64,000 nt of DNA from an uncultured Erysipelotrichaceae bacterium (GTDB taxonomy: Bacteria; Bacillota_I; Bacilli_A; Erysipelotrichales; Erysipelotrichaceae): assembly GCA_902793635.1 (NCBI GenBank), contig CADBEA010000004.1, positions 1 to 64,000 on the forward strand, read 5' to 3'. The translations under genes were made by a program, and so were the position numbers. How positions within the stretch are numbered: the first letter of the stretch is position 1; each line of letters begins with the position of its first letter. The notes below the pieces were generated by a model. That model made no database searches. It was not told the DNA's origin and was given only the letters and a program-made list of their open reading frames with translations. This document shows, piece by piece, positions 8,815 to 15,470 of this stretch.

Positions 8815-9284
8815 CCTTGCATCGGCTTCCTTTGCCAGATCAGCTGTCCGTTGTCCTCATAAACATCTTCTGTTTCCTGAAAACCGCAGCGTCGGTACAG
8901 GGACTTCGCCTTTTCGGAAGGAGTCAGACGGACTGTCTGATCAGGAAACAGACTTACCAGTTCGCCGAGAGCTCTTTCGCCAAGTCCTTTTCCCCTTGTC
9001 TCCTTACCGACAAACAGTTCAGCCAGCCGGATATGATCTGTTTCATGACAGATGATCATAAACCCGCTTCTTTCACCGATCCAGAACAGCTGACAGGGTC
9101 TTTCCTTGCGGCCCAGCGCTTCCGGAATATCGCGGTAAGCCTGACCGCTTTTCAGGTATTCGATGCGGCCGGGATCATTTTCTTCTTCAATATACCGCTC
9201 ATACATGGCAAAAAAGACACCTGCCTCTTCTTTTAAATCGGCTTCCCTCAGCACGGTCAGATGATTATTGTCCTTGTCTTTCAT
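8811..9284 (-). CDS. GNAT family N-acetyltransferase
   Basis: About 157 residues from the preferred start. The acetyl-CoA binding region is visible as LFVGKETRGKGLGERALGELV (an RGKGLG-type motif A), followed by a motif B stretch ending in SLYRRCGFQETEDVY, typical of RimI/PhnO-like acetyltransferases. Longer reading to 9314 would run through the terminator of the upstream gene, and ATGs at 9293 and 9290 lie in or next to a TATAAT box. The ATG at 9284 lies 7 bases after that TATAAT and has no Shine-Dalgarno, which would give a leaderless message. The substrate is unknown. Confidence 0.8.
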   Translation of the reverse strand: MKDKDNNHLTVLREADLKEEAGVFFAMYERYIEEENDPGRIEYLKSGQAYRDIPEALGRKERPCQLFWIGERSGFMIICHETDHIRLAELFVGKETRGKGLGERALGELVSLFPDQTVRLTPSEKAKSLYRRCGFQETEDVYEDNGQLIWQRKPMQG

Positions 9285-9296
9285 TGTCATCATTAT

Positions 9297-9324
9297 AAAA
9301 GAAAACCGCGTCACATCACGCGGT
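9297..9324 (-). terminator. Rho-independent terminator after the 9333-9842 gene
   Basis: ACCGCG, an 8-base loop, CGCGGT, then TTTCTTTT on the minus strand, starting eight bases after the stop codon. Confidence 0.8.
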
Positions 9325-9332
9325 CCTTTTCG

Positions 9333-9842
9333 TTATTTTGACTTTTTCTTCATTCTTGTGTATTTGCGGCCGACATTCATGTTCAGGAACTTTTTCAGAT
9401 ATTCCTGATCTTCCTTGGCGAAGTCAAGTTCCTTTGTCGTGTATTCGTCCGGTTTCTTTTCGTCTTCCGACTCAATGGTGAAATACGCGGCCACGTAGTT
9501 TTTTTCTTCCTTCAGGTCCCAGGATCTGACTTCTGACCACGGATAGAACTTGCCGGTTGCGACGATGCCCTCTTCACCGATGCCGTCATGGACAGACAGG
9601 AAAGCGGTGACAGCGACCATGGTGGCGGCGATCCGGAAGTAGTCAGTGATCGTATTGCTGGCAATATTCATTAACAGTGTCGCAATGCTCATCAGACCGA
9701 TGGCGAGGAAAAAGATCCTGAGGTATCCCCACTGCTGGTCCTTGATCATAATATACTTATGTACTCTGGCCCATCTGACCATCATGATGATACCGATGAT
9801 GACAAACAGTACACCGATTACAATGTTGAAAATATCTGACAT
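9333..9842 (-). CDS. Small membrane protein with cytosolic C-terminal domain, unknown function
   Basis: 169 residues. Three hydrophobic segments are visible (about 4-24, 43-63 and 68-85), then a soluble domain from about 90 containing GIVATGKFYPWSEVRSWDL and YVAAYFTIESE. This looks like the PH-like or DUF5673-type domain found after short membrane hairpins in Bacillota, but the match is by eye only. The C-terminus is basic (KYTRMKKKSK). It is monocistronic: a terminator follows. An A+T-rich region upstream separates it from a divergent HAD gene. No function is proposed. Confidence 0.65.
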   Translation of the reverse strand: MSDIFNIVIGVLFVIIGIIMMVRWARVHKYIMIKDQQWGYLRIFFLAIGLMSIATLLMNIASNTITDYFRIAATMVAVTAFLSVHDGIGEEGIVATGKFYPWSEVRSWDLKEEKNYVAAYFTIESEDEKKPDEYTTKELDFAKEDQEYLKKFLNMNVGRKYTRMKKKSK

Positions 9843-9888
9843 AGCAACTCCTTATAAATACAACATGCTTATTATAACACTGTCCATA

Positions 9889-9917
9889 TTGTTTTCCTAA
9901 AACAAACTTTATATAAT
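9889..9917 (+). promoter_or_regulatory. Promoter with start site at the cof ATG
   Basis: TTGTTT (9889-9894), a 17-base spacer and TATAAT (9912-9917). The ATG at 9925 lies seven bases after the -10 box and no Shine-Dalgarno fits between them. Confidence 0.65.
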
Positions 9918-9924
9918 TTCTGAA

Positions 9925-10755
9925 ATGGAAAAAGACAGAATCCGGATGTTTGTGACTGATCTCGACGGGACCTTGCTGTCCCGTTTTTCCACGCTGTCCG
10001 ACCGGGCCGCGGAAGATCTGAAAAAACTGAAGGAAAACGGCATCATCGTCGTCATCTGCACCGGCCGGCCATTCTACAGCGTGAACCGCATCATTCCCGA
10101 AGAACTGTATGACTATGCCATCTGCATGAACGGTCAGGACATTTATCTGCCCAACGGCAAACGGCATATCCGCCAGCCGTATCTGCGCAGGGAACAGGTC
10201 GAATATCTTCTATCCTTTCTGGAACGATATCCATTGGTCGCTGAATGCAACATCAATGAATCGTCCCACCACTATATCGCGAAAAAGTACCTGTATCTGA
10301 AACGCGGCATCGATCTGATCAAATACTTCATTGATATCCTGCAGCACGCACAGCGATATCCCATCAAACTTGATACGGATTACAGTGATGTCTCATCCCA
10401 TAAACTGGGCAAGCTCTGCTTCGCTGGTCTGCATATGACGCTGATGCAGGTCGTAAGACAGCTGCCGCTTGATCAGTACTCCGTCACATATGTTAATTCC
10501 CGCTGGATCGAGATCCAGACAGCCAATATATCCAAGGGTCTGGCACTCAGAAAAGTCATGTATCTGACCGGTGTGAACAAAGACGAAACGGTTGCCTGTG
10601 GGGATGGTGAAAACGATATTCCGATGCTGCAGGAAGTAACACACGCGGTCGTCATGAAAAATGCCATGGCAAAAGTCAGAAAATACGGAAAATATACGGC
10701 CGGAAACTGTTATGATGAAGGTCTTGCTGAATGGATCGAAAGGAATCTGTTATAA
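9925..10755 (+). CDS. Cof-type HAD-IIB sugar/nucleotide phosphatase
   Basis: 276 residues. Motif I FVTDLDGTLL (nucleophile Asp near residue 11) and the C-terminal motif IV GDGENDIPMLQEV near 232-244 are those of Cof/YidA-type HAD-IIB phosphatases, with an alpha/beta cap domain between. Such enzymes dephosphorylate sugar phosphates, FMN or pyridoxal phosphate; the substrate here is not predictable. The start at ATG 9925 begins where the promoter geometry predicts the transcript to begin, so the message may be leaderless. An internal ATG (9946) would remove seven residues but also lacks a ribosome site. Confidence 0.88.
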   Translation: MEKDRIRMFVTDLDGTLLSRFSTLSDRAAEDLKKLKENGIIVVICTGRPFYSVNRIIPEELYDYAICMNGQDIYLPNGKRHIRQPYLRREQVEYLLSFLERYPLVAECNINESSHHYIAKKYLYLKRGIDLIKYFIDILQHAQRYPIKLDTDYSDVSSHKLGKLCFAGLHMTLMQVVRQLPLDQYSVTYVNSRWIEIQTANISKGLALRKVMYLTGVNKDETVACGDGENDIPMLQEVTHAVVMKNAMAKVRKYGKYTAGNCYDEGLAEWIERNLL

Positions 10756-10762
10756 TACTTAT

Positions 10763-11278
10763 ATGAGCAGGGTTGATTTAAAACCATATCTGAATAAGTT
10801 CATCACTGTCACTCTGGATGACGGCAAGGAAGAATCCGGATTCATTTCCAATCCGGAAGACTTCAAGAACGATTCCAACGATGACGGCATTCTCGTTCTT
10901 CTCAACGGCCTGATGAACGCGGAAGTCAAGGTTTCCAGAATCGTGGCGGTCAGAGAATCGGTCCGCGAGGACACGGTCAAGATTCCGATCGTCGGTTATG
11001 ATGCGCCGCTTGTCAGACAGGACACGGAAGAACTTCCCATCAATGCCGGAGAACCTGCCAAAGAGGAACGGGAAGAAACCGATACGATCCAGCAGTTGCT
11101 GAAAGAAGACAGAGAAGAATCGGAAAGCATACGCGAGCTGCTCGGCGACGATCATTCAGCGGATGTTGACGCCGCGATCGACGAACTCTTTGACAAGAGT
11201 TTCTCAGACACGATGGACGTCGATGTCACGACGCTGCTGATGCCAACGGTCAAAGAGGATGACAGCACCGGTGAATGA
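10763..11278 (+). CDS. Acidic protein of unknown function
   Basis: 171 residues, not recognised. The N-terminal 75 residues read like a small beta-barrel (ITVTLDDGKEESGFISN followed by an AEVKVSRIVAV strand), reminiscent of Sm/SH3-like folds. The C-terminal half is a low-complexity acidic, probably helical segment rich in Glu and Asp (around 100-170). It starts eight bases after the cof stop. A TATAAT box (10751-10756) lies six bases before the ATG and no Shine-Dalgarno is visible, another possible leaderless start. A strong terminator follows. Function is unknown. Confidence 0.65.
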   Translation: MSRVDLKPYLNKFITVTLDDGKEESGFISNPEDFKNDSNDDGILVLLNGLMNAEVKVSRIVAVRESVREDTVKIPIVGYDAPLVRQDTEELPINAGEPAKEEREETDTIQQLLKEDREESESIRELLGDDHSADVDAAIDELFDKSFSDTMDVDVTTLLMPTVKEDDSTGE

Positions 11279-11304
11279 TCCTTTGTTGTGCATATAAATT
11301 AAAA

Positions 11305-11340
11305 TGCCGTCTGTACGATCCCGTACGGACGGCTTTCATT
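11305..11340 (+). terminator. Rho-independent terminator
   Basis: Hairpin GCCGTCTGTACG / CGTACGGACGGC (one mismatch) followed by TTTCATTT, 27 bases after the 10763-11278 gene. Confidence 0.8.
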
Positions 11341-11477
11341 TATCGTTCCTGTATTAAGGACGGTAATTCCCCCTCATGACAGAAGGCTTTCTGTTGAAAT
11401 ACGGCCGGGGATTTTTGTCCCCAGATTCCTGCCTTCATAACGGTCAATACGACTGCTCACGAACTGCTTTGCGGCAA
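11341..11477. other. Gene-free stretch
   Basis: No supportable gene. It contains a short GGGGA-N6-TCCCC hairpin near 11406-11421 that could weakly terminate the leftward double-glycine genes; no T-run follows. Confidence 0.5.
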
Positions 11478-11795
11478 TCAATGCCAGGTGTATGGGAACA
11501 TCTGTTCGTCAAAGTCACCGTCTTCGTGGATTTTTACGAGACCCATCTGGTTCAGTTCCGGATACAGGTTTACCTAAGATCCGCAGCTTGTGCAGATGCA
11601 GCTGTCCACAGCGATCCTTGTGCCGTCAGCATAGCCTTTGTAACCCTGAAGCTGCGAGCGCAGTGTTCCTTCCGCACCGCAGGCCGGACATTTGATTTTG
11701 GCTGCCCGCACCGCCATATCATATTCGACGCTGAAATTAAAGCGGCCGCCGGCGACCTGCTTTATTTCTTCTTCGTTCAGTTCATCTGATTTCAC
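11478..11795 (-). pseudogene. Double-glycine-leader zinc-ribbon protein interrupted by an in-frame TAG
   Basis: Starting from the GTG at 11795, 73 codons precede an amber codon at 11574-11576. They encode a bacteriocin-type leader (ELNEEEIKQVAGG) and a four-cysteine core: CPAC near 36-39 and ICTSC near 67-71. After the TAG the same frame continues for 31 codons (VNLYPELNQMGLVKIHEDGD onward) to a TGA at 11478. This continuation aligns with the C-terminus of the intact homologue at 29532-29840 (VALFPEQQQMCLVDKMGEF). The truncation is therefore recent, read through, or recoded. The start is also odd: an ATG with a GAGG site at about 11811 is one base out of frame across a run of six A. It lies 34 bases after the 11830-12132 gene. 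Confidence 0.7.
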
Positions 11796-11829
11796 TCTTT
11801 TTTACTGCCATTTTTTCCTCTTCTGTTTT

Positions 11830-12132
11830 TCAGGCTCCGTATTTATCAATCAGAAAATTCATTATCTCTTCATGTGTCATTATATTGACACCAAGATTTT
11901 TCACAAAATACGTTGTCGGGCCGTTGTGATCTCCCGGCTGGCAGGAACCGTCATATTCAGGAATATTCATATACAGCCAGCGGACAACACTGCCGTCGCC
12001 GATCGTGGAAGGATCTCTGTCTGCCCATTCGGGATTGTGGCGGACCGCCCATGCCTTAAGTTCATCCCATTCGGCATCATAACCGCCACTGACAGCATTC
12101 AGTTCCTCTTCATGAAGTTTTCTATTGTCCAT
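11830..12132 (-). CDS. Small secreted-type protein with double-glycine leader, unknown core
   Basis: 100 residues. The N-terminus LHEEELNAVSGG is a class II bacteriocin-type leader (L-x-x-x-E-L-x-x-V-x-GG) that would be cut after residue 17. The remaining 83 residues have a single Cys, several Trp and a net negative charge, and end in a helical-looking stretch (THEEIMNFLIDKYGA). They do not resemble a known bacteriocin. Ribosome site AAAAGGAG precedes the ATG. It leads a two-gene minus-strand unit with the interrupted zinc-ribbon gene. No ABC transporter with a C39 peptidase or modification enzyme is seen nearby, so export and role are open. Confidence 0.65.
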   Translation of the reverse strand: MDNRKLHEEELNAVSGGYDAEWDELKAWAVRHNPEWADRDPSTIGDGSVVRWLYMNIPEYDGSCQPGDHNGPTTYFVKNLGVNIMTHEEIMNFLIDKYGA

Positions 12133-12186
12133 AGGGCTGTACTCCTTTTGCTTTCACTCCGCAAGATACTGTTTTCGGAGCATTTC

Positions 12187-12215
12187 ATATTACCCTTCAG
12201 GGTATGCTTCTACAA
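12187..12215 (-). promoter_or_regulatory. Promoter of the double-glycine pair with a palindrome in the spacer
   Basis: TTGTAG (12210-12215), 17 bases, TAATAT (12187-12192) on the minus strand. The spacer holds the palindrome TACCCT-TC-AGGGTA (12191-12204), which abuts the -10 box and could be an operator. Confidence 0.5.
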
Positions 12216-12381
12216 GATGCAGTTACTGATTTACTCTATTTATATTATCGAAAAGGTCGGTCCGGCACGCAAGCGGATTTTACGGCGCGGCAGTCATCAG
12301 ATATCATGATACCGCTGAAACTGTATCCTGTCTCCTCTGCCTGCATCAACCTGATTACAGCAAAGCGTTTCCTTAAAACTG

Positions 12382-12415
12382 AAAAAGGCAAACCCTGTGT
12401 TTATTTACAGGATTT
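12382..12415 (-). terminator. Terminator of the argGH operon
   Basis: Minus-strand hairpin AAATCCTGT / ACAGGGTTT with an 8-base loop followed by GCCTTTTT, 14 bases after the argH stop. Confidence 0.75.
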
Positions 12416-12428
12416 ACCCTACGATCAT

Positions 12429-13826
12429 TCACACTGACGTTGATTCTTTGATTTTTAAAATCTGTTCTTTGACCCATACCGTCTGTTCAATGACCGACTG
12501 ACGGGATGTGCCGCCCTGTGACCGGCGGCTGTTGACAGCGGTCTTCAGATCGATCGCGTCATAAAGATCTTCTTCGAACAGTTCACTGTACTGACGATAG
12601 GTTTCCAGCGGCAGACTTTCCAGCACCTGCCCTTCTTCAATGCAGGCATGCACGATTTTACCGCTGATCTGATAGGCACTCCGAAACGGCATGCCTTTGC
12701 GCACCAGATAATCCGCCAGATCCGTCGCGTTGATAAAACCCTGCCGCGACGCTTTCAGCATTTCCGCTTCATTGACTTTCATCGTCGCGAGCATCCCCTT
12801 CAGGACATCCAGACACACGGCTGCGGTATCGAACGCGTCGAAGACAGGCTCCTTGTCCTCCTGCATGTCCTTGTTGTAGGCCAGCGGGATGCCTTTCATT
12901 ACCGTCAGCAACGACATCAGATCGCCGTACACCCGGCCGGTCTTGCCGCGGATCAGTTCCGCCATGTCGGGATTCTTCTTCTGCGGCATGATTGAAGATC
13001 CGGTCGTATACGCATCCGACAGTTCGATAAATCTGAATTCCCAGCTGGACCAGAGAATGATCTCCTCGGCAAACCGTGACATGTGCATCATCAGGATGGC
13101 AAGCGCGCTCAGCATCTCAAGACAGAAATCCCGGTCGCTGACCGCGTCCATACTGTTGAGGGCCAGTCCGTCAAAGCCAAGCAGCTCCGCTTCATATTCC
13201 CGGTCGGTATCGTAGGTCGTGCCGGCTAAGGCGCAGGCACCGATCGGTGACATGTTCATCCGCTTTGCGGCATCCTGCAGTCTGCCGATATCCCTGAGAA
13301 ACATCATTTCGTAAGCGAGCAGATGCTGGCCGAAGACGACCGGCTGGGCTCTCTGCAGATGGGTATAACCCGGCATGACCGTATCACTGTACTTTTCCGC
13401 CGCATCGTTCAGCACTTCGATCAGACTGACAATCTTCTTTTTCAGATCCGCGGTAAGTCCGCGCAGATACATTCTGGTATCGAGAGCCACCTGATCGTTG
13501 CGGCTTCTTGCCGTATGCAGCATCTTCCCTTCCGCGCCGATCCGTTCGGTCAGTATCTGCTCGACAAACATATGAATGTCTTCCGCCTGCGGATCGATCT
13601 TAAGATCGCCGTTTTCAAGATCCTGCAGGATACCCCGCAGTCCTTCGGTGATATGATCGGCTGCCGCAGGCGCAAGGATGCCCTGCTTCTTCAGCATCGC
13701 CGCATGGGCAATGGAACCGGCGATATCCTCACGGAACATCCGTGCATCGATCCGAATCGATGAATTGAAATCATCCGCGACGGAATCGGTGATACCGTCC
13801 GTTCTGCCTGCCCACATCTTTGCCAT
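12429..13826 (-). CDS. argH: Argininosuccinate lyase
   Basis: Splits argininosuccinate into arginine and fumarate, the last step of arginine synthesis. 465 residues, the usual length. The fumarase/aspartase superfamily signature GSSIMPQKKNPD is present near residue 274, with TARSRNDQVALD near 106 and GYTHLQRAQP near 153. It starts five bases after argG and ends just before a terminator, so argGH form a two-gene operon under the upstream T-box. Confidence 0.97.
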   Translation of the reverse strand: MAKMWAGRTDGITDSVADDFNSSIRIDARMFREDIAGSIAHAAMLKKQGILAPAAADHITEGLRGILQDLENGDLKIDPQAEDIHMFVEQILTERIGAEGKMLHTARSRNDQVALDTRMYLRGLTADLKKKIVSLIEVLNDAAEKYSDTVMPGYTHLQRAQPVVFGQHLLAYEMMFLRDIGRLQDAAKRMNMSPIGACALAGTTYDTDREYEAELLGFDGLALNSMDAVSDRDFCLEMLSALAILMMHMSRFAEEIILWSSWEFRFIELSDAYTTGSSIMPQKKNPDMAELIRGKTGRVYGDLMSLLTVMKGIPLAYNKDMQEDKEPVFDAFDTAAVCLDVLKGMLATMKVNEAEMLKASRQGFINATDLADYLVRKGMPFRSAYQISGKIVHACIEEGQVLESLPLETYRQYSELFEEDLYDAIDLKTAVNSRRSQGGTSRQSVIEQTVWVKEQILKIKESTSV

Positions 13827-13831
13827 ATGCT

Positions 13832-15055
13832 TTATCCTTTCATTTTCTGATCGAGAAGTGCCTGTACCCGGACAGGAAGTCCGTACAGGTTGATGAAGCC
13901 TCTGCTGTCTGTCTGATCGTAATCCGATTTGCCAAAGGACGCAAGTTCTTCGTTATACAGAGAATACGGACTCCAGACGCCTGCCTTGAGGATGTTGCCT
14001 TTATAGAGTTTCAGTTTCGTTTTGCCTGTGACACATTCCTGTGTCTTGTCCACGAAAGCGCTCAGCGCTTCTCTTAACGGCGTGTACCACTGGCCGTTGT
14101 ATACCAGATCGGCGAAGGTCAGAGCGATTTCCGCTTTTTTATGAGCGGTCATTTTATCCAGCGTGATGGTTTCCAGGTATTTATGCGCTTCATAGAGAAT
14201 CGTGCCGCCCGGTGTTTCGTAAATGCCTCTGCTCTTCATGCCGACCAGCCGGTTTTCAACCAGATCGAGAAGACCGATGCCGTTGCGGCCGCCGAGTTCG
14301 TTCAGTTTGAGAACGATTTCCTTCGGTGTCATCTTTTCGCCGTTGACCGATACCGGAACGCCCTGTTCAAATTCGATCGACACTTCTTCCGGAGTATCCG
14401 GCGCCTCGAGCGGACTGACGCACATTTCCAGAAAGCCGGGTTTCGTGATCGGCGCTTCGTTGCCAGGATCTTCGAGATCGAGTCCTTCGTGGGAGAGATG
14501 CCAGAGATTCTTGTCTTTCGAATAGTTCGTCTCACGGCTGATCTTCAGCGGAATATGATGCGCTTCGGCATAGTCGATCTCGTCCTCTCTGGATTTCAGA
14601 TCCCATTCCCGCCACGGCGCGATGACATGCATGCCCGGGGCGAAATGCTGAATGGCCAGTTCGAATCTGACCTGGTCATTTCCCTTGCCGGTGCAGCCGT
14701 GACAGATGGCATCGGCGTTTTCCTTCAGGGCCACTTCCACCAGACCCTTGGCAATCAAAGGCCGGGCATGGCTGGTGCCGAGCAGATAGTCTTCATAAGC
14801 GGCGCCAGCTTTCAGACATGGCATGATGAAGTCATTTACATATTCGTCCATCAGATCGAGAACATAAAGCTTCGACGCACCGGTTTTGATTGCTTTTTCT
14901 TCAAGACCTTCCAGTTCGTCGCCCTGGCCGACATTGCCGGAAACGGCGATGACTTCACAGTTGTTGTAGTTTTCCTTGAGCCACGGAATGATGACGGATG
15001 TATCCAGTCCGCCGCTGTATGCCAGAACGACCTTTTTGATATCTTCTTTTTTCAT
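13832..15055 (-). CDS. argG: Argininosuccinate synthase
   Basis: ATP-dependent condensation of citrulline and aspartate. 407 residues from the ATG at 15055, which has the ribosome site AGGAGGAGA. The P-loop [13 protein letters not shown] lies near residues 8-20, and [15 protein letters not shown] near residue 120. The frame stays open upstream to 15217, but that part is inside the T-box leader and is not coding. No carbamoyl-phosphate or ornithine carbamoyltransferase gene is nearby, so citrulline may come from elsewhere. Confidence 0.97.
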   Translation of the reverse strand: MKKEDIKKVVLAYSGGLDTSVIIPWLKENYNNCEVIAVSGNVGQGDELEGLEEKAIKTGASKLYVLDLMDEYVNDFIMPCLKAGAAYEDYLLGTSHARPLIAKGLVEVALKENADAICHGCTGKGNDQVRFELAIQHFAPGMHVIAPWREWDLKSREDEIDYAEAHHIPLKISRETNYSKDKNLWHLSHEGLDLEDPGNEAPITKPGFLEMCVSPLEAPDTPEEVSIEFEQGVPVSVNGEKMTPKEIVLKLNELGGRNGIGLLDLVENRLVGMKSRGIYETPGGTILYEAHKYLETITLDKMTAHKKAEIALTFADLVYNGQWYTPLREALSAFVDKTQECVTGKTKLKLYKGNILKAGVWSPYSLYNEELASFGKSDYDQTDSRGFINLYGLPVRVQALLDQKMKG

Positions 15056-15070
15056 TGTCTCCTCCTGAAT

Positions 15071-15307
15071 GAAAAACGTCCTTTGCGTTATCAACCCAAA
15101 GGACGTATACGTGCGCGGTGCCACCTCTGTTCCCGAAGACATATTCTCCGGACACTCTTTTCCCTTAACGCGGTCTCTACGTGATCTGCTCAGTATCCTT
15201 CGCAGACCCTGCTCCATGGCACGTTCCTTCCGTTTCCTCCGCCCCCTTGCACCAGACGGGGCTCGCTTGGGAGTTCATCATGAAGTACTACTCCACTTCT
15301 TAGCTTT
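15071..15307 (-). ncRNA. T-box leader, arginine specifier, upstream of argGH
   Basis: On the minus strand the leader shows the stem I elements AGCGAGC...GGTGCAAG, and then GGAACGTGCCATGGAGC. In that segment the specifier triplet is CGT (15221-15223), an arginine codon. Next comes the T-box signature AGGTGGCACCGCG (15114-15126) whose TGGC bulge pairs with a tRNA acceptor end of GCCA type. A terminator with ACGTCCTTTG / CAAAGGACGT arms and a TTTTT tail (15071-15106) comes last. Uncharged tRNA-Arg is expected to stabilise the antiterminator and allow argGH transcription. Confidence 0.92.
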
Positions 15308-15313
15308 AGGGTT

Positions 15314-15342
15314 ATGATAAATGGTTTTCTGAAAATATGCAA
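15314..15342 (-). promoter_or_regulatory. Promoter of the argGH T-box transcript
   Basis: TTGCAT (15337-15342), 17-base spacer, TATCAT (15314-15319), placing the start near 15307 just before stem I. Confidence 0.6.
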
Positions 15343-15421
15343 TCAATTTGAAAGATTTTACGTACGATACCAGAATTTTTCATTTTTGTTTCATTTCTTT
15401 TGATCGTCACGTCGTTTCTCT

Positions 15422-15456
15422 CAAAAAAAAAAGAAAAACCGTGTTATACACACGGA
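15422..15456 (-). terminator. Terminator of the heat-shock operon
   Basis: Hairpin CCGTGT-GTATA-ACACGG followed by TTTTTCTTTTTTTTT on the minus strand, 15 bases after the clpB stop. Confidence 0.9.
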
Positions 15457-15470
15457 TTTTCTGATGTCTG

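Noticed and set aside
12204-12437. Plus-strand open frame of 77 codons
   Set aside because: No ribosome site or recognisable family; it crosses the argGH terminator and the double-glycine promoter region.
15056-15217. Upstream extension of argG by 54 codons
   Set aside because: The segment is the T-box leader, and the ATG at 15055 has AGGAGGAGA and gives the normal ArgG N-terminus.
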